From Cytophagales bacterium (GTDB taxonomy: Bacteria > Bacteroidota > Bacteroidia > Cytophagales > 172606-1), in contig JAUJMU010000001.1 of assembly GCA_030446715.1 (NCBI GenBank), forward strand, positions 989,619 to 1,053,618: a DNA stretch of 64,000 nucleotides, given 5' to 3'. Below the pieces are notes generated by a model. That model did no database searches and was not told the DNA's origin. It saw only the letters and a list, made by a program, of their open reading frames with translations. The stretch's first letter is position 1. The number at the start of each line of letters is the position of its first letter. Shown here piece after piece: positions 27,139 to 35,820 of this stretch. A program made the position numbers and the translations under genes.

Positions 27139-27957
27139 ATGATGAGCAACCAGGCGGCACGATTAAAGGCATTACGTCAGAAAGCAGGTTTAAACCAGCA
27201 ACAGGTAGCTGACAAAATCGGAAAGTCGCGGCCCCGCATTGCTATATACGAAACCCAGCCTCAGGTCCGGATTCCGTCCGATGTACTCGGGAAACTGGCC
27301 AAACTGTACCGCACCACTTCTGATTACATTGAAAACGGAACGGTTCCGGCTCCGCCGCCCACGCAAAGCTCTACCCATCCGCAGATTTCCGCACCAGTGC
27401 CGGTGGTCAACCCGGTAGATTATACCAGCGGCCGGTACGTAAGGCCCGTTACGGTGGCCGTAGACCGCTTTGGCCGCGAAAGGGCCGTGCTGGTGCCCGT
27501 AAAGGCGCAGGCCGGATACCTGTCCGGATACGGTGATCCAGAATTTATCCAGGGACTCAATACCTACTCCATTCCCGGTTGTGATGATGGCACTTACCGC
27601 ATTTTTGAAGTAGCCGGCGACAGCATGCTGGATACACTGATGCCCGGTGATCTGGTAGTAGCCCGGTACGTGGAAGACTGGCGCAGTATGCGGAGTGAGG
27701 AGATTTACGTAATCGTGTCTTCGGAAGGCGTAGTGGTAAAGCGGGTGCGCAACATGCTGGACAAAGCCCGTGGCATCATGATTATTTCCGATAACCCGGT
27801 GTTTGATCCGGACTTTGTGCCCGTGGCTGACCTGCTCGAAATCTGGGAAGTAAAAGCCTACATTTCGCGCAACCTGACCCGCAAGACCGGCGACGTACTG
27901 CAGGAACTGAATGCCATCAAATCTACAATCGAAAAATTGCGCAGCAACGGACATTGA
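27139..27957 (+). CDS. XRE-family regulator with S24 (LexA-like) peptidase domain
   Basis: A 272-residue repressor. The N-terminal helix-turn-helix (about 5-65) reads ARLKALRQKAGLNQQQVADKIGKSRPRIAIYE, typical of Cro/CI. A proline-rich linker (about 75-110) leads to an S24 domain with the nucleophile Ser in EVAGDSMLDTLMPGDLVV (about 178) and the catalytic Lys in GVVVKRVRNML (about 213). Such proteins cleave themselves when RecA filaments form, or simply dimerise, and control SOS-like or prophage genes. The start is at the first of two adjacent ATGs. The location near an integration site is notable, but it lies outside the tRNA boundary. Confidence 0.88.
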   Translation: MMSNQAARLKALRQKAGLNQQQVADKIGKSRPRIAIYETQPQVRIPSDVLGKLAKLYRTTSDYIENGTVPAPPPTQSSTHPQISAPVPVVNPVDYTSGRYVRPVTVAVDRFGRERAVLVPVKAQAGYLSGYGDPEFIQGLNTYSIPGCDDGTYRIFEVAGDSMLDTLMPGDLVVARYVEDWRSMRSEEIYVIVSSEGVVVKRVRNMLDKARGIMIISDNPVFDPDFVPVADLLEIWEVKAYISRNLTRKTGDVLQELNAIKSTIEKLRSNGH

Positions 27958-28053
27958 GCAGGAACACTTTCGCCTTCAGACGCGGAATGATCGCTGATCA
28001 AGAGGTGCCGTCTGCATAACAGGCAAGGCCGGGGCGTCTGATCCCGGTAGTCA

Positions 28054-28061
28054 TACTTTTG
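28054..28061 (+). promoter_or_regulatory. Bacteroidetes -7 promoter box for the ceramidase-like gene
   Basis: TACTTTTG fits TAnnTTTG. It overlaps the first possible start codon (TTG 28059), so translation more likely starts at TTG 28080. Confidence 0.45.
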
Positions 28062-28079
28062 TCAATCCGTATATTCTCC

Positions 28080-29426
28080 TTGAAAAAACTGTTTTCGCGC
28101 TGGACCACCTGGCTGGTCATCTTTCTGCTTCTCTTCGGCGTCACATCCTGCCTCGTCAGCCGCGTAGACCGGACCCCTTATCAACAGACCGGATACTACC
28201 GTCAGTTCAAGGAAGAACTGGCCCGGCTGCCTTCCGGCACGGCCTCCGGCGGGCAGCCCGATACCCTGCAGGCGGGCTGGGCTAAAGTAAACATTACCCC
28301 CGGGAAGGCCATGCCTCTGGCTGGCTATGGCCTCCGAAAAGGACGTAAGTACGCCTCCGTACACGACTCGCTGTGGGCAAGGGCCTTTGTATTCAGCAAT
28401 GGCGTACAGAAAACGGCCCTCGTGACGGTAGACCTCCTGATTGTGCCGCCGGCACTCACCGAAGCCATCACCCGCAAACTGCCGCAGATCGGCTTTACTA
28501 TCGACCAGGTATACCTCACTGCCACACATTCGCACCACAGCGCCGGCGGCTGGGCGCACCGGCTTTCCGGCTGGGCCATTGCGGGTTCTTACCAGCAGTC
28601 ATGGGTAGATGACCTTGCCGGCCGGATGGTAGAAGCCATCCGGCGGGCAGACGGGCACAAGCGGAAAGCCAGCATGGGCGTAGCCGCCTTTCCCGCAGGA
28701 GAGTTGGTGTACAACCGGCTGGCCCGCGACCGGCCGACTGATTCGCTGGTGCGGGTACTCAAAATCCGGCAGGTGCAGGGGCCTACCGCCGTCATTGTCA
28801 CATTTTCGGCGCATGCCACCACGCTGCATTCAGGCGAAAGTATCCTTTCCCGCGACTATCCGGGCATGCTGGTAGACACGCTGGAGGACAGTTCACAGAT
28901 TGATTTTGCGGCTTTTTGTGCCGGTGCCGTCGGCAGCCACGCTCCCGAGGCACCCGGGGAACATCTGGAGAAGGCGGGCAACATGGCTTATTTCGTGGCG
29001 CAGAAAATCCGCATTGACTTTGACCGGATTCCCCTGGCCTTTGGCAACGAACTGGAAATGGTTACCTTGCCTCTGCCCCTGCGACGGCCCCAGTTGCGCA
29101 TTGCTGAAAATCTACGTCTGCGGCCGTGGGTGTTTTACGCTTTTTTTGGCCGCTATCCGGTGAATCTGAAAGCCATGCGGGTGGGCAATACCGTGTGGGT
29201 AGGCACGCCGGCCGACTTCTCTGGCGAACTGGTGCCGCCTCTTCAGCAGGCCGCAGCGCCGGCTGATTTGTTTGTGACCAGCTTCAACGGCGGCTACATG
29301 GGCTACATTACCAAGGATGCCTGCTACGACCGTCACCACTACGAAACCCGCGACATGAACTGGTACGGCCCGCAGAACGGCGCGTACCTTTCAGAGGCCA
29401 TCACGGAGCTGCTGAAAAGGCTTTAA
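28080..29426 (+). CDS. Neutral/alkaline ceramidase-like lipoprotein
   Basis: A 448-residue protein (from TTG 28080) with a signal ending LLLFGVTSC, a lipobox-like site that suggests a membrane lipoprotein. The body matches the neutral/alkaline ceramidase N-terminal domain family: AGWAKVNITPGKAMPLAGYG near the start, then YLTATHSHHSAGGW with the zinc-binding His residues, then FSAHATTLHSGESILSRDYPG. True ceramidases are about 650-750 residues with a C-terminal Ig-like domain, which is absent here, so the substrate may differ. Sphingolipids occur in Bacteroidetes, which makes a lipid amidase role plausible. No ATG start exists nearby, which makes the exact N-terminus uncertain. Confidence 0.8.
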   Translation: MKKLFSRWTTWLVIFLLLFGVTSCLVSRVDRTPYQQTGYYRQFKEELARLPSGTASGGQPDTLQAGWAKVNITPGKAMPLAGYGLRKGRKYASVHDSLWARAFVFSNGVQKTALVTVDLLIVPPALTEAITRKLPQIGFTIDQVYLTATHSHHSAGGWAHRLSGWAIAGSYQQSWVDDLAGRMVEAIRRADGHKRKASMGVAAFPAGELVYNRLARDRPTDSLVRVLKIRQVQGPTAVIVTFSAHATTLHSGESILSRDYPGMLVDTLEDSSQIDFAAFCAGAVGSHAPEAPGEHLEKAGNMAYFVAQKIRIDFDRIPLAFGNELEMVTLPLPLRRPQLRIAENLRLRPWVFYAFFGRYPVNLKAMRVGNTVWVGTPADFSGELVPPLQQAAAPADLFVTSFNGGYMGYITKDACYDRHHYETRDMNWYGPQNGAYLSEAITELLKRL

Positions 29427-29524
29427 ATATCGGAATAGTTGTTTGGGGAATTACATTTTTAAATTTATTTTTGCCGCCAGTTAAAGCTGACCTGCTATAA
29501 AACGCGGTGCGACCTTAACGAGAT

Positions 29525-29597
29525 TGTCCGATGGTGTAACTGGCAACACGTCTCACTTTGGCTGAGAAGAGTCTAGGTTCGAGCCCTAGTCGGACAA
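29525..29597 (+). tRNA. tRNA-Gln (anticodon TTG)
   Basis: A complete cloverleaf: acceptor TGTCCGA/TCGGACA, D-stem GTGT/ACAC, anticodon stem TCTCA/TGAGA with loop CTTTGGC giving anticodon TTG, T-stem CTAGG/CCTAG with loop TTCGAGC, and discriminator A. The CCA end is not encoded. A terminator and the recombinase remnants follow directly. Confidence 0.95.
29570..29597 (+). other. Candidate attachment site in the 3' end of tRNA-Gln
   Basis: Tyrosine recombinases of integrative elements often use the T-arm and acceptor end of a tRNA gene. Here two broken recombinases lie 186-1500 bp downstream. No second copy of this 3' end was noticed in the window, so the far boundary is not shown. Confidence 0.35.
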
Positions 29598-29622
29598 CGA
29601 AGTAGTACTAACATTCAGGTAT

Positions 29623-29666
29623 AAAGCCCTCAGAATCACTGAAAAAGTGTTTTCTGAGGGCTTTTT
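29623..29666 (+). terminator. Terminator after tRNA-Gln
   Basis: A perfect 13-bp stem (aaagccctcagaa/ttctgagggcttt) with a 15-16-base loop and a T tract, 25 bp after the tRNA. Confidence 0.88.
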
Positions 29667-29782
29667 CGTTTCTATCCCCCTCCTGATTCACCCGGATTTA
29701 CTAACGGAATCACTGCCCCAATCACCGCCCCAATTTTTTCACAAACCGCCCCAAAATCAAAACCACCATAAATCCTGTAACC

Positions 29783-31063
29783 ATGAAAACGCAATTCAAA
29801 CAAATTACCGAGAAAACTGACCGTTCTGGTAAAGCGCCTGTTTTTCTGTACGCTTACTATAAATCCTACCGGTTCAAATACTTTACGGGTGAAAAGTGTG
29901 AGCCTAAGCACTGGGATGCTGACAAAGGTAAATTTCGCCGGTCATTGCCGGGCTATCAGGAAGCCCAGACATTTCTGGAAACACTCGCCGAAAAAACGGT
30001 GAAGACGTACCGGGAGTACATGCAGAAGGGAATAGTACCTACGCCGGCAATGCTGAAATCGGAACTGCTGCCCGAATCACCGCAGACCACTGCCCCAGGA
30101 AGAACTTCTTGGAACTGCTTGAGGAGTTTGTGGTGCTGCTTAAGCAGCGGGGTTACAAGCCCAATACGCTCAAAAAATACAACAGTACCCTGAATCACTT
30201 CCGGGAGTACCATAAGGAGCGGGAGCCGGTGGACATAGAGGCCTACACGCTGCAGGTCCACAATACCTTCCTGATGTTCTTGTCGGAGGGTTACGACTTC
30301 CATCCCAATACCATCGCCAGCATGGTCAAGAACCTCAAGGTCTTTTTCAAATTCTGCCGGGAAGAAAAAGGGATCACCCTTCATCCTGACTACCTGAAAC
30401 TGAGGGCTGCGTACATCGAGCCGGAGAAGATATTTCTGACGGCCCAAGAGTTGCAGAATATCGCAGGGCTGGAATTGTACTATAAACTATCCAAAGTGCG
30501 GGATGCTTTCCTGTTTGCCTGTTATACCGGCCTCCGCTACTCTGACCTGTTCAATCTTTCGGCAAACAACATAGTGGATAAAGGCTCTTACAAGGTGATC
30601 AACATTATGCCTCAGAAGACAATGAGCACGCAGAAAAAGCTGAATAAGCGAATCGAAATTGTCTTACTGCCGCAGGCGCTTGAAATCATAGAACGTTACC
30701 AGGGCCGGAGCATCAAATCTTTGCCGGTCATTACCAACCAGCGGATGAATGAATACCTTAAATGGATTGCCCGCTCCGGCGGGCCTGGAGTATCCGGTTC
30801 AGACGGTGGCTTACGAACAGGGAGTCCCAAAATCTGTTTTTGTTCCTAAATGGACCTGCGTCAGTACCCATACTGCCCGGCACACATTCGCTACCCAAAG
30901 CCTGATGCGGGGAATGGATCTGAAGGTGTTACAGGAGATTCTGGGCCACAGTGATATCAGAACAACGATGACCTATGCCAAAATAGTGGATGAATACAAG
31001 CACAAAGTGATGCTTGAGGTGTGGAGCCCGCCCGAAGGCGGGCTGATAGAACACATAAGGTAA
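29783..31063 (+). pseudogene. Tyrosine recombinase/integrase 1, two frameshifts
   Basis: Three overlapping frames together form one phage-type integrase of the Bacteroidetes SAM-like family. Frame one (29783-about 30100) is the arm-binding N-terminus. Frame two (about 30100-30770) is the core-binding domain plus the start of the catalytic domain, with Arg in ACYTGLRYSDLF. Frame three (about 30770-31063) carries [30 protein letters not shown] and the nucleophile Tyr in [12 protein letters not shown]. The breaks near 30,100 (after TAPG) and 30,770 are single-base changes; the first restores with one more G. The catalytic R-H-R-Y set survives across frames, so it was active before the shifts. 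It lies next to tRNA-Gln, as expected for an integrative element. Confidence 0.82.
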
Positions 31064-31068
31064 TGCTA

Positions 31069-31106
31069 CGTAGCCAAAGCAGCTAATTCAACATGCTTTG
31101 GCTACG
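31069..31106 (+). terminator. Hairpin after integrase 1
   Basis: A perfect 12-bp inverted repeat (cgtagccaaagc/gctttggctacg) with a 14-base loop, just after the integrase 1 stop. The T tract is weak (ttt). Confidence 0.5.
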
Positions 31107-31803
31107 TTTCAACCGCAATTCCGCTTTTGGCATGGTAAAGCGGCTGAAAGTATTTTTCAAATTCTGCCGGGAGGTGGAAAAGCTCTCTGCATCCGGAGAC
31201 AAGCGAACTCCGGGCCGTAAACCTAAAGGTGGAAAAGCTGGCTGCGGCCGAGCTGCCGGATCACCAGGCCAAAGTGCGGGACTGCTACCTGTTTGCCTGT
31301 TACACGGGGCTGCGTTACTCGGATATGAATAAGCTTACCCCAAACACATCTCGGAAATGATCGGGGTAAAGGTGATGAACTTTGTGATGGTCAAGAGCGG
31401 CAAGAAGCCCAAGAAGGTTGCCGTTGCCTTGAACGACCTGGCGTTGGGTGTCCTCGAGAAATACCAAGGCCAATACAAGCGGGTACTGCCCATGATCAGC
31501 AACCAGAAGATGAACAAGGCCTTAAATCAAATTGGCCGCAGGGCAGGAATTACGGTGCCCGTGGAGCAGACTGTTTTCCGCCACGGGCGGCCCTCCTACC
31601 AAATGGCACGGAAGTACGAACTAATTACCGTCCATACAGCTCGTCACACCTTTGCTATCCAGAGTTTGATGAAAGGCATGCCCTTACCGGTGCTTCAAAA
31701 AATTCTCGGCCATAAGCGGGTGCAGGAAACACAAATTTACGCCAAAATGGTGGAGGATTACCAGCATGAGGTAATGCTGGAGGTGTGGAACAAGCCGAGT
31801 TGA
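31093..31803 (+). pseudogene. Tyrosine recombinase/integrase 2, degenerate
   Basis: A second, more damaged recombinase. The first part has VKRLKVFFKFCREVEK, nearly the same as VKNLKVFFKFCREEKG in integrase 1. A shifted frame then encodes CYLFACYTGLRYSDMNKL, and the last frame (31357-31803) gives the catalytic half with [38 protein letters not shown] and the Tyr nucleophile. The N-terminal arm-binding region and part of the core are missing. It appears to be a relic of an earlier insertion at the same place, stacked behind integrase 1. Confidence 0.78.
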
Positions 31804-31831
31804 ACTGGGCAGAGCAAATAGAAATAATAGT

Positions 31832-31839
31832 TAATTTTG
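31832..31839 (+). promoter_or_regulatory. Bacteroidetes -7 promoter box for the GTPase-associated cluster
   Basis: TAATTTTG matches TAnnTTTG and lies 28 bases before the first gene of the cluster. The five following genes overlap or are tightly packed, so this is probably the promoter of one operon. No -33 element is clear. Confidence 0.5.
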
Positions 31840-31867
31840 ACAGATGTTAATCAAGTAAACCTCCCCT

Positions 31868-33154
31868 ATGGAACGCAACGAAGTATTCTTCGATTACCTG
31901 CGCGCAAAACTTTTTGAAGTAGAAGACAATGATAACCGAGTGGAACAACTTACCAACTCAGTTAATGATTTAGCTGAAATGCTGGTTGATAAGCTGCATG
32001 AGGTGCGTTGCTACACGTTAGCAGCACTCGATGCGGACATTCCGGTTAATAATCCTCTCATTGTAGCCACCAACGAGATAGTTAAAAAGCATTGGAAAGG
32101 TTTGGAAGGAAAATACCCGGAGCCACCACGTGGTATATTACGCGGGGTAATGCTGAGTGCTCTTTATCAACTTGGAACAACGGATGACGAGCTTTGTCGC
32201 ATCATTTACTACACGGCTAGCGGGCATAGCCAGTTCGTGAGATTTGGAAACGAGGAGCCAGTTGTTGATCGTATTCTTAGCGAATTTGGGAAAAATGTAG
32301 AGGACGAAGCGGTAAAAGAGTGGTCGTTGACTTCTACACCTGCAACGTCAAAAATTGACACTTTTAAGCTTAAAGGTTTGAAATTGGGCGCTGTAGAAGT
32401 TGATTCTGATACTCTTAAAGACTCACTTAATAAAGCTGCAGGTATTGAGCCAAAAACAAATCACGGCCCCCAACATGGACCTCAATATTGGGGACCCCAT
32501 TTTGCTTCTACCGCAAGTGCTGGTATTACAAAAGCCATCGAAACGGCGGTTAAAAGCTTTGGTGAATCCATCTCAATGAAAGCTGTGGAGGACGAAATAA
32601 ACAAATTCTTTTCCTCTGTTCGCACTTCACTCAATACGACTTTAAAAGATTCCTTCCAATCACTGTTAGCAGTAGAGCAGCGAAGCAAACTACTGTGGTG
32701 GAAAGAAACCTTATTTTCTACGACGCTACGAAAAGGGTACCGTGAAATCGATGTGGCTGTGCTACCAGTGGTTATGGCTATTGATTTAGCCAAGCTGCTG
32801 CCAAATGCAACACCCGTAAGTGTAGATTACCTGCTAACCGACACCTACCTTGCTATAGTTGGCACTAAACCACAGAAGCATACCTTGATAGAACTGTTAG
32901 AGCCTTTTGGGGAAGAGCAATGGCAGAAGATACTTGCCCCTCATCTTTCCATGATGACGGATTGCGGAGAGCGAACTACCCTGACGGCTTTCCTAGCCCA
33001 GGTAGTCCACAACCAACGGCAGCCAAAAAAACTTGCTATCTATACGGGCCTGCGGGCTGAGAGCCAAGCTTCCCCGGACCAACTGGCAGTAATTGTCCTA
33101 CACGATCTGCTTACTGAACGCCTCATAAAAGAAGCCAATGCCCCTCAAGTGTAA
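31868..33154 (+). CDS. GASH-like helical protein of a GTPase-associated system
   Basis: A 428-residue, mostly helical soluble protein with no enzyme motif. The C-terminal third has RSKLLWWKETLFSTTLRKGYR (about 277-297), followed by VVMAIDLAKLLPNATPVSVDYLL, a pattern I associate with the GASH (GTPase-associated system all-helical) family. The N-terminal part carries a repetitive GPQHGPQYWGPHF linker. In known GTPase-associated systems this gene lies beside two small GTPases and a GAP1 protein, exactly as here. Its function is thought to be structural or regulatory; there is no experimental assignment. The next gene starts inside it (17-bp overlap). Base composition is clearly more AT-rich than the core genes. 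Confidence 0.72.
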   Translation: MERNEVFFDYLRAKLFEVEDNDNRVEQLTNSVNDLAEMLVDKLHEVRCYTLAALDADIPVNNPLIVATNEIVKKHWKGLEGKYPEPPRGILRGVMLSALYQLGTTDDELCRIIYYTASGHSQFVRFGNEEPVVDRILSEFGKNVEDEAVKEWSLTSTPATSKIDTFKLKGLKLGAVEVDSDTLKDSLNKAAGIEPKTNHGPQHGPQYWGPHFASTASAGITKAIETAVKSFGESISMKAVEDEINKFFSSVRTSLNTTLKDSFQSLLAVEQRSKLLWWKETLFSTTLRKGYREIDVAVLPVVMAIDLAKLLPNATPVSVDYLLTDTYLAIVGTKPQKHTLIELLEPFGEEQWQKILAPHLSMMTDCGERTTLTAFLAQVVHNQRQPKKLAIYTGLRAESQASPDQLAVIVLHDLLTERLIKEANAPQV

Positions 33155-34124
33155 TACCTCTCATTGCCATCCTGAAGATAATGAATGCCAAGCAGGCCAT
33201 CATTCATTAAGCGTGTGTCCTCACCTGATCCGCAGTGAAGGTGCCACGGAAGCAGGTGGGCCTAACACAGTAGGGGCGGAACTAGACGGGAGGCGGGTAA
33301 GCTGGACCGGCAGCGCAATGGGCTTGACTGACTTGGAACCGCTGTCTGCTCGGTCAAGGATACTGCTTGTTGGATTGGTGGGTATGGAGAATGCCGGTAA
33401 AACTACTTTCTTGGCATTGCTGTTTTCGTTTCTGCGCAGGGGCCAGACTATACCAGGCTACCGGTTTGCGGGTTCCAATACCCTACCGGGATGGGAGCTT
33501 ATTGCGGGCTTTTTGACTTTCCGGGATGGCTCAAACCAAGTGAGCTTTCCCCCTCACACCAGCCGGAACGCCGGGCGGGTGCCGGGCTTGCTGCACTTAG
33601 CATTGAAAGATGTGTCCGGCCATTTAATCGATGTAGTTTTCACTGATGCGCCAGGCGAATGGTTTAATGAGTGGCGTAACAATCAGAAGGCCGATGCGGC
33701 GGTCGGAGCCGAGTGGATACACCAGCACGGGGATGGCTTTCTGCTTTTTGCCGACTGTGAAGAACTGGCCGGACCTAACCGTGGCACTGCACGGATGGAG
33801 ATCCAAATGCTGGCCGACCGGTTGGGAACAAATCTGGGGAAGAGACCATTAGGACTGGTTTGGGCCAAATCCGATGTTGAGAACGTGCGTCCAGCTTTAC
33901 GGGAGAAGATTCAAGGCTACATTCAGGCGATTGGCCCGCAGCGTTACAGGGAGTTCGCCATTAGTGTAAAACAAGACGAACAACAGCATTGGCATAAGCA
34001 GGTGCTTGAGACCGTATCATGGCTAATTGACACAATACGGCATGAGCCTGGCGAACCACTTCCACTAATCCCTTCAGCTAATACGGATGATTTATTTTTG
34101 CTGCGTCGCAGCGTTTCATCATGA
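33138..34124 (+). CDS. TRAFAC-class GTPase with N-terminal zinc finger (Double-GTPase 2-like)
   Basis: A 328-residue GTPase. The N-terminus has four spaced Cys with His (C5, C10, C17, C27; text CQAGHHSLSVCPHL), a probable zinc ribbon found in this family. The GTPase motifs are G1 GMENAGKTTFLA (about 81-92), G3 FTDAPGEWFNEW (about 174) and G4 VWAKSDV (about 243). It should switch state on GTP hydrolysis and signal to the partner GTPase and GAP1 protein. The frame is intact, unlike the second GTPase. The start overlaps the GASH-like gene, and its stop overlaps the next start by 4 bp. Confidence 0.82.
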   Translation: MPLKCNTSHCHPEDNECQAGHHSLSVCPHLIRSEGATEAGGPNTVGAELDGRRVSWTGSAMGLTDLEPLSARSRILLVGLVGMENAGKTTFLALLFSFLRRGQTIPGYRFAGSNTLPGWELIAGFLTFRDGSNQVSFPPHTSRNAGRVPGLLHLALKDVSGHLIDVVFTDAPGEWFNEWRNNQKADAAVGAEWIHQHGDGFLLFADCEELAGPNRGTARMEIQMLADRLGTNLGKRPLGLVWAKSDVENVRPALREKIQGYIQAIGPQRYREFAISVKQDEQQHWHKQVLETVSWLIDTIRHEPGEPLPLIPSANTDDLFLLRRSVSS

Positions 34125-34958
34125 CTAAGCCACACCAATTATTAATCATTGGCGCCCCAAATGTGGGCAAAACGCACTTTGTAGGGCAGTTGTACAATCG
34201 GTTGGATGCTAGGCGTAGTACCTACCGCATGGTGACAGCACCAACTGACTTGACGGTAATAAAAGCCGTGATCGACCGCTTGGCCCGTGGGCTGGCAGGA
34301 GAACATACACAAAGTGGCTTGAATGAAGAGGTAAACTTCGTTGTAGCCAATGACCAGGTGGAAATTGCCCTTACTTTTCCCGATTACGGAGGGGAACAAG
34401 TGAGAGATATAGTGCGTGACCGACTAGTTTCCAGTAGGTGGCAAGAACTGATTAAACAGTCAGATGAGTGGTTACTATTGATTCGTCCGGACGAAATCTT
34501 TGCCGTTGGAAGACATTACTACGCGTGGCCTTGCTCACTTGGAGGATCTACGCAAACGTACCACTGAAGTTAGGGACGAAACTGATTTGACGGCTCCGAG
34601 CTTCTATATTGAGTTGCTACAAATGATGCTGCACATCAAGGGCAAGTCGGTTGTTACCCCTATTATTGAGCCACGGCTTACAGTAGCGCTTTCATGCTGG
34701 GATACGTTGGGCTTGCCGGAATCGGATACTACACCGTTAAAGGTACTACAGGAGCAGTTACCGTTCTTTGCAAATTTTTTAGAAACAGCATGGAAGCCAG
34801 GATACTGGCGGGTCTGTGGTCTCTCTTCGTTGGGAAGAACATTGGACGCGAAGGAGCCCAACGAAGATTTTGTTGACGATGGGCCGGAGACAGCTGGGTA
34901 CGTAGTATTGCCCTCGGGTGAACATGATGCCGATCTAACTCAACTTATTACTTTCTGA
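34121..34958 (+). pseudogene. Second GTPase (Double-GTPase 1-like), one frameshift
   Basis: Two frames form one GTPase of about 279 residues. Frame one (34121-about 34500) has G1 LLIIGAPNVGKTHFVGQL and G3 LTFPDYGGEQ. After LLLIRPDEIF it shifts; frame two (about 34500-34958) reads PLEDITTRGLAHLEDLRKRT and has the G4-like LSCWDTLGLP. Adding one T to the run TTT near 34,499 rejoins the frames. As read, the protein would lack its C-terminal half and base-recognition motif. It overlaps the upstream GTPase by ATGA. Family assignment rests on motif text and gene order. Confidence 0.72.
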
Positions 34959-34970
34959 TCGTGTCAAGTA

Positions 34971-35820
34971 CTTCTGTTCTGGAAATTCATCAGACTTACT
35001 TCTGGAGCGGTCAATGGTACTGCACGGCCAATTAGCCAGTAGTCTAGCGGATGGTGACCTGCGCGCTTTTTGTTGGCTTTTACTGACCGGCCTGGGGTGC
35101 TGCCGGTTGGTATTATGTTACGACCATATCTGTCCGCAACTGTACACAAGACTTACTATTTGGTGAGTTGTACCCTGGTCCGATCATGCAGTGGCACGGC
35201 CAGGTATGGTTTTTACACATGTGCTGATAATACCGCTTCAGTGTTTACAAGAGCTTCACGAACTTGGGGCAATTCTTGACCTTCTAATAAGCGAACCACC
35301 GCCAGTAGCAGAACGCCCCAACTCTTTGGCTCCGCTGCCTTTTCCTCTGAATTTAATTGGTCTAATAAACGAGCAGGTGATGTACCGGAGAGTTGGCTGG
35401 CTTGCATAAGACGGTTATCAGAGCAAACCCAATCTGCACCCATTTTTGTATTGGGTGAGACTGCACGCTTTCGATCTTTGATAGAAGTACTTTGGCATGG
35501 CTCACCTGCTCCGTTACGCGGTCAGTTGAGTTGGGGAATCAGATTTACCCGCCAGGCGCTACTGATTCCGTACCGCTTTTAGTAAACGTTCCCGAAGAAT
35601 TCGAAGGAAAGTGGCGTGGAAAAGAATTAATTCGGTTAGCATCTGACCAAATGAAGGTACCGAAACGCCGATTGAGCACTTAATCCTCGGTAGAGAACAA
35701 GGAAATAATTTCCGTGGCTTTATTTCAGACCTAGAAATTAGTCCTGCTTCATTTGAGATTCTCAGGAAATGCCAGCGAGCATATTATCAATTTCAGAACT
35801 TGCTTACCTCAACTGCAATG
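34971..35820 (+). pseudogene. GAP1-like protein, N-terminal part broken by several frameshifts
   Basis: Successive frames spell one protein: a GTG start with EIHQTYFWSG; then HGQLASSLADGDLRAFCW; then TDRPGVLPVGIMLRPYLSA and HKTYYLV; then ARPGMVFTHVLIIPLQCLQE; then KRAGDVPESWLACIRRLSEQ; then LWHGSPAPLRGQLSWG; then VPEEFEGKWRGKEL; then RGFISDLEISPASFEILRKC. The HQ-start, GHxLLASS-like, DRPG and RPGxVFTHVLL patterns are those of the GAP1 N-terminal domain. At least seven single-base shifts separate these segments, most of them explained by one base lost or gained in an A, T or G run. No nonsense substitution is needed. It leads into the intact frame 35753-37528. Confidence 0.68.

Noticed and set aside
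27139..27957. XRE/S24 protein as regulator of the integrated element
   Set aside because: It lies outside the tRNA boundary and has a core-like composition; no shared operator was found in the element.
34500..34958. A separate small gene starting at 34500
   Set aside because: It continues the GTPase sequence exactly after one base shift and carries that protein's base-recognition motif, so it is not independent.
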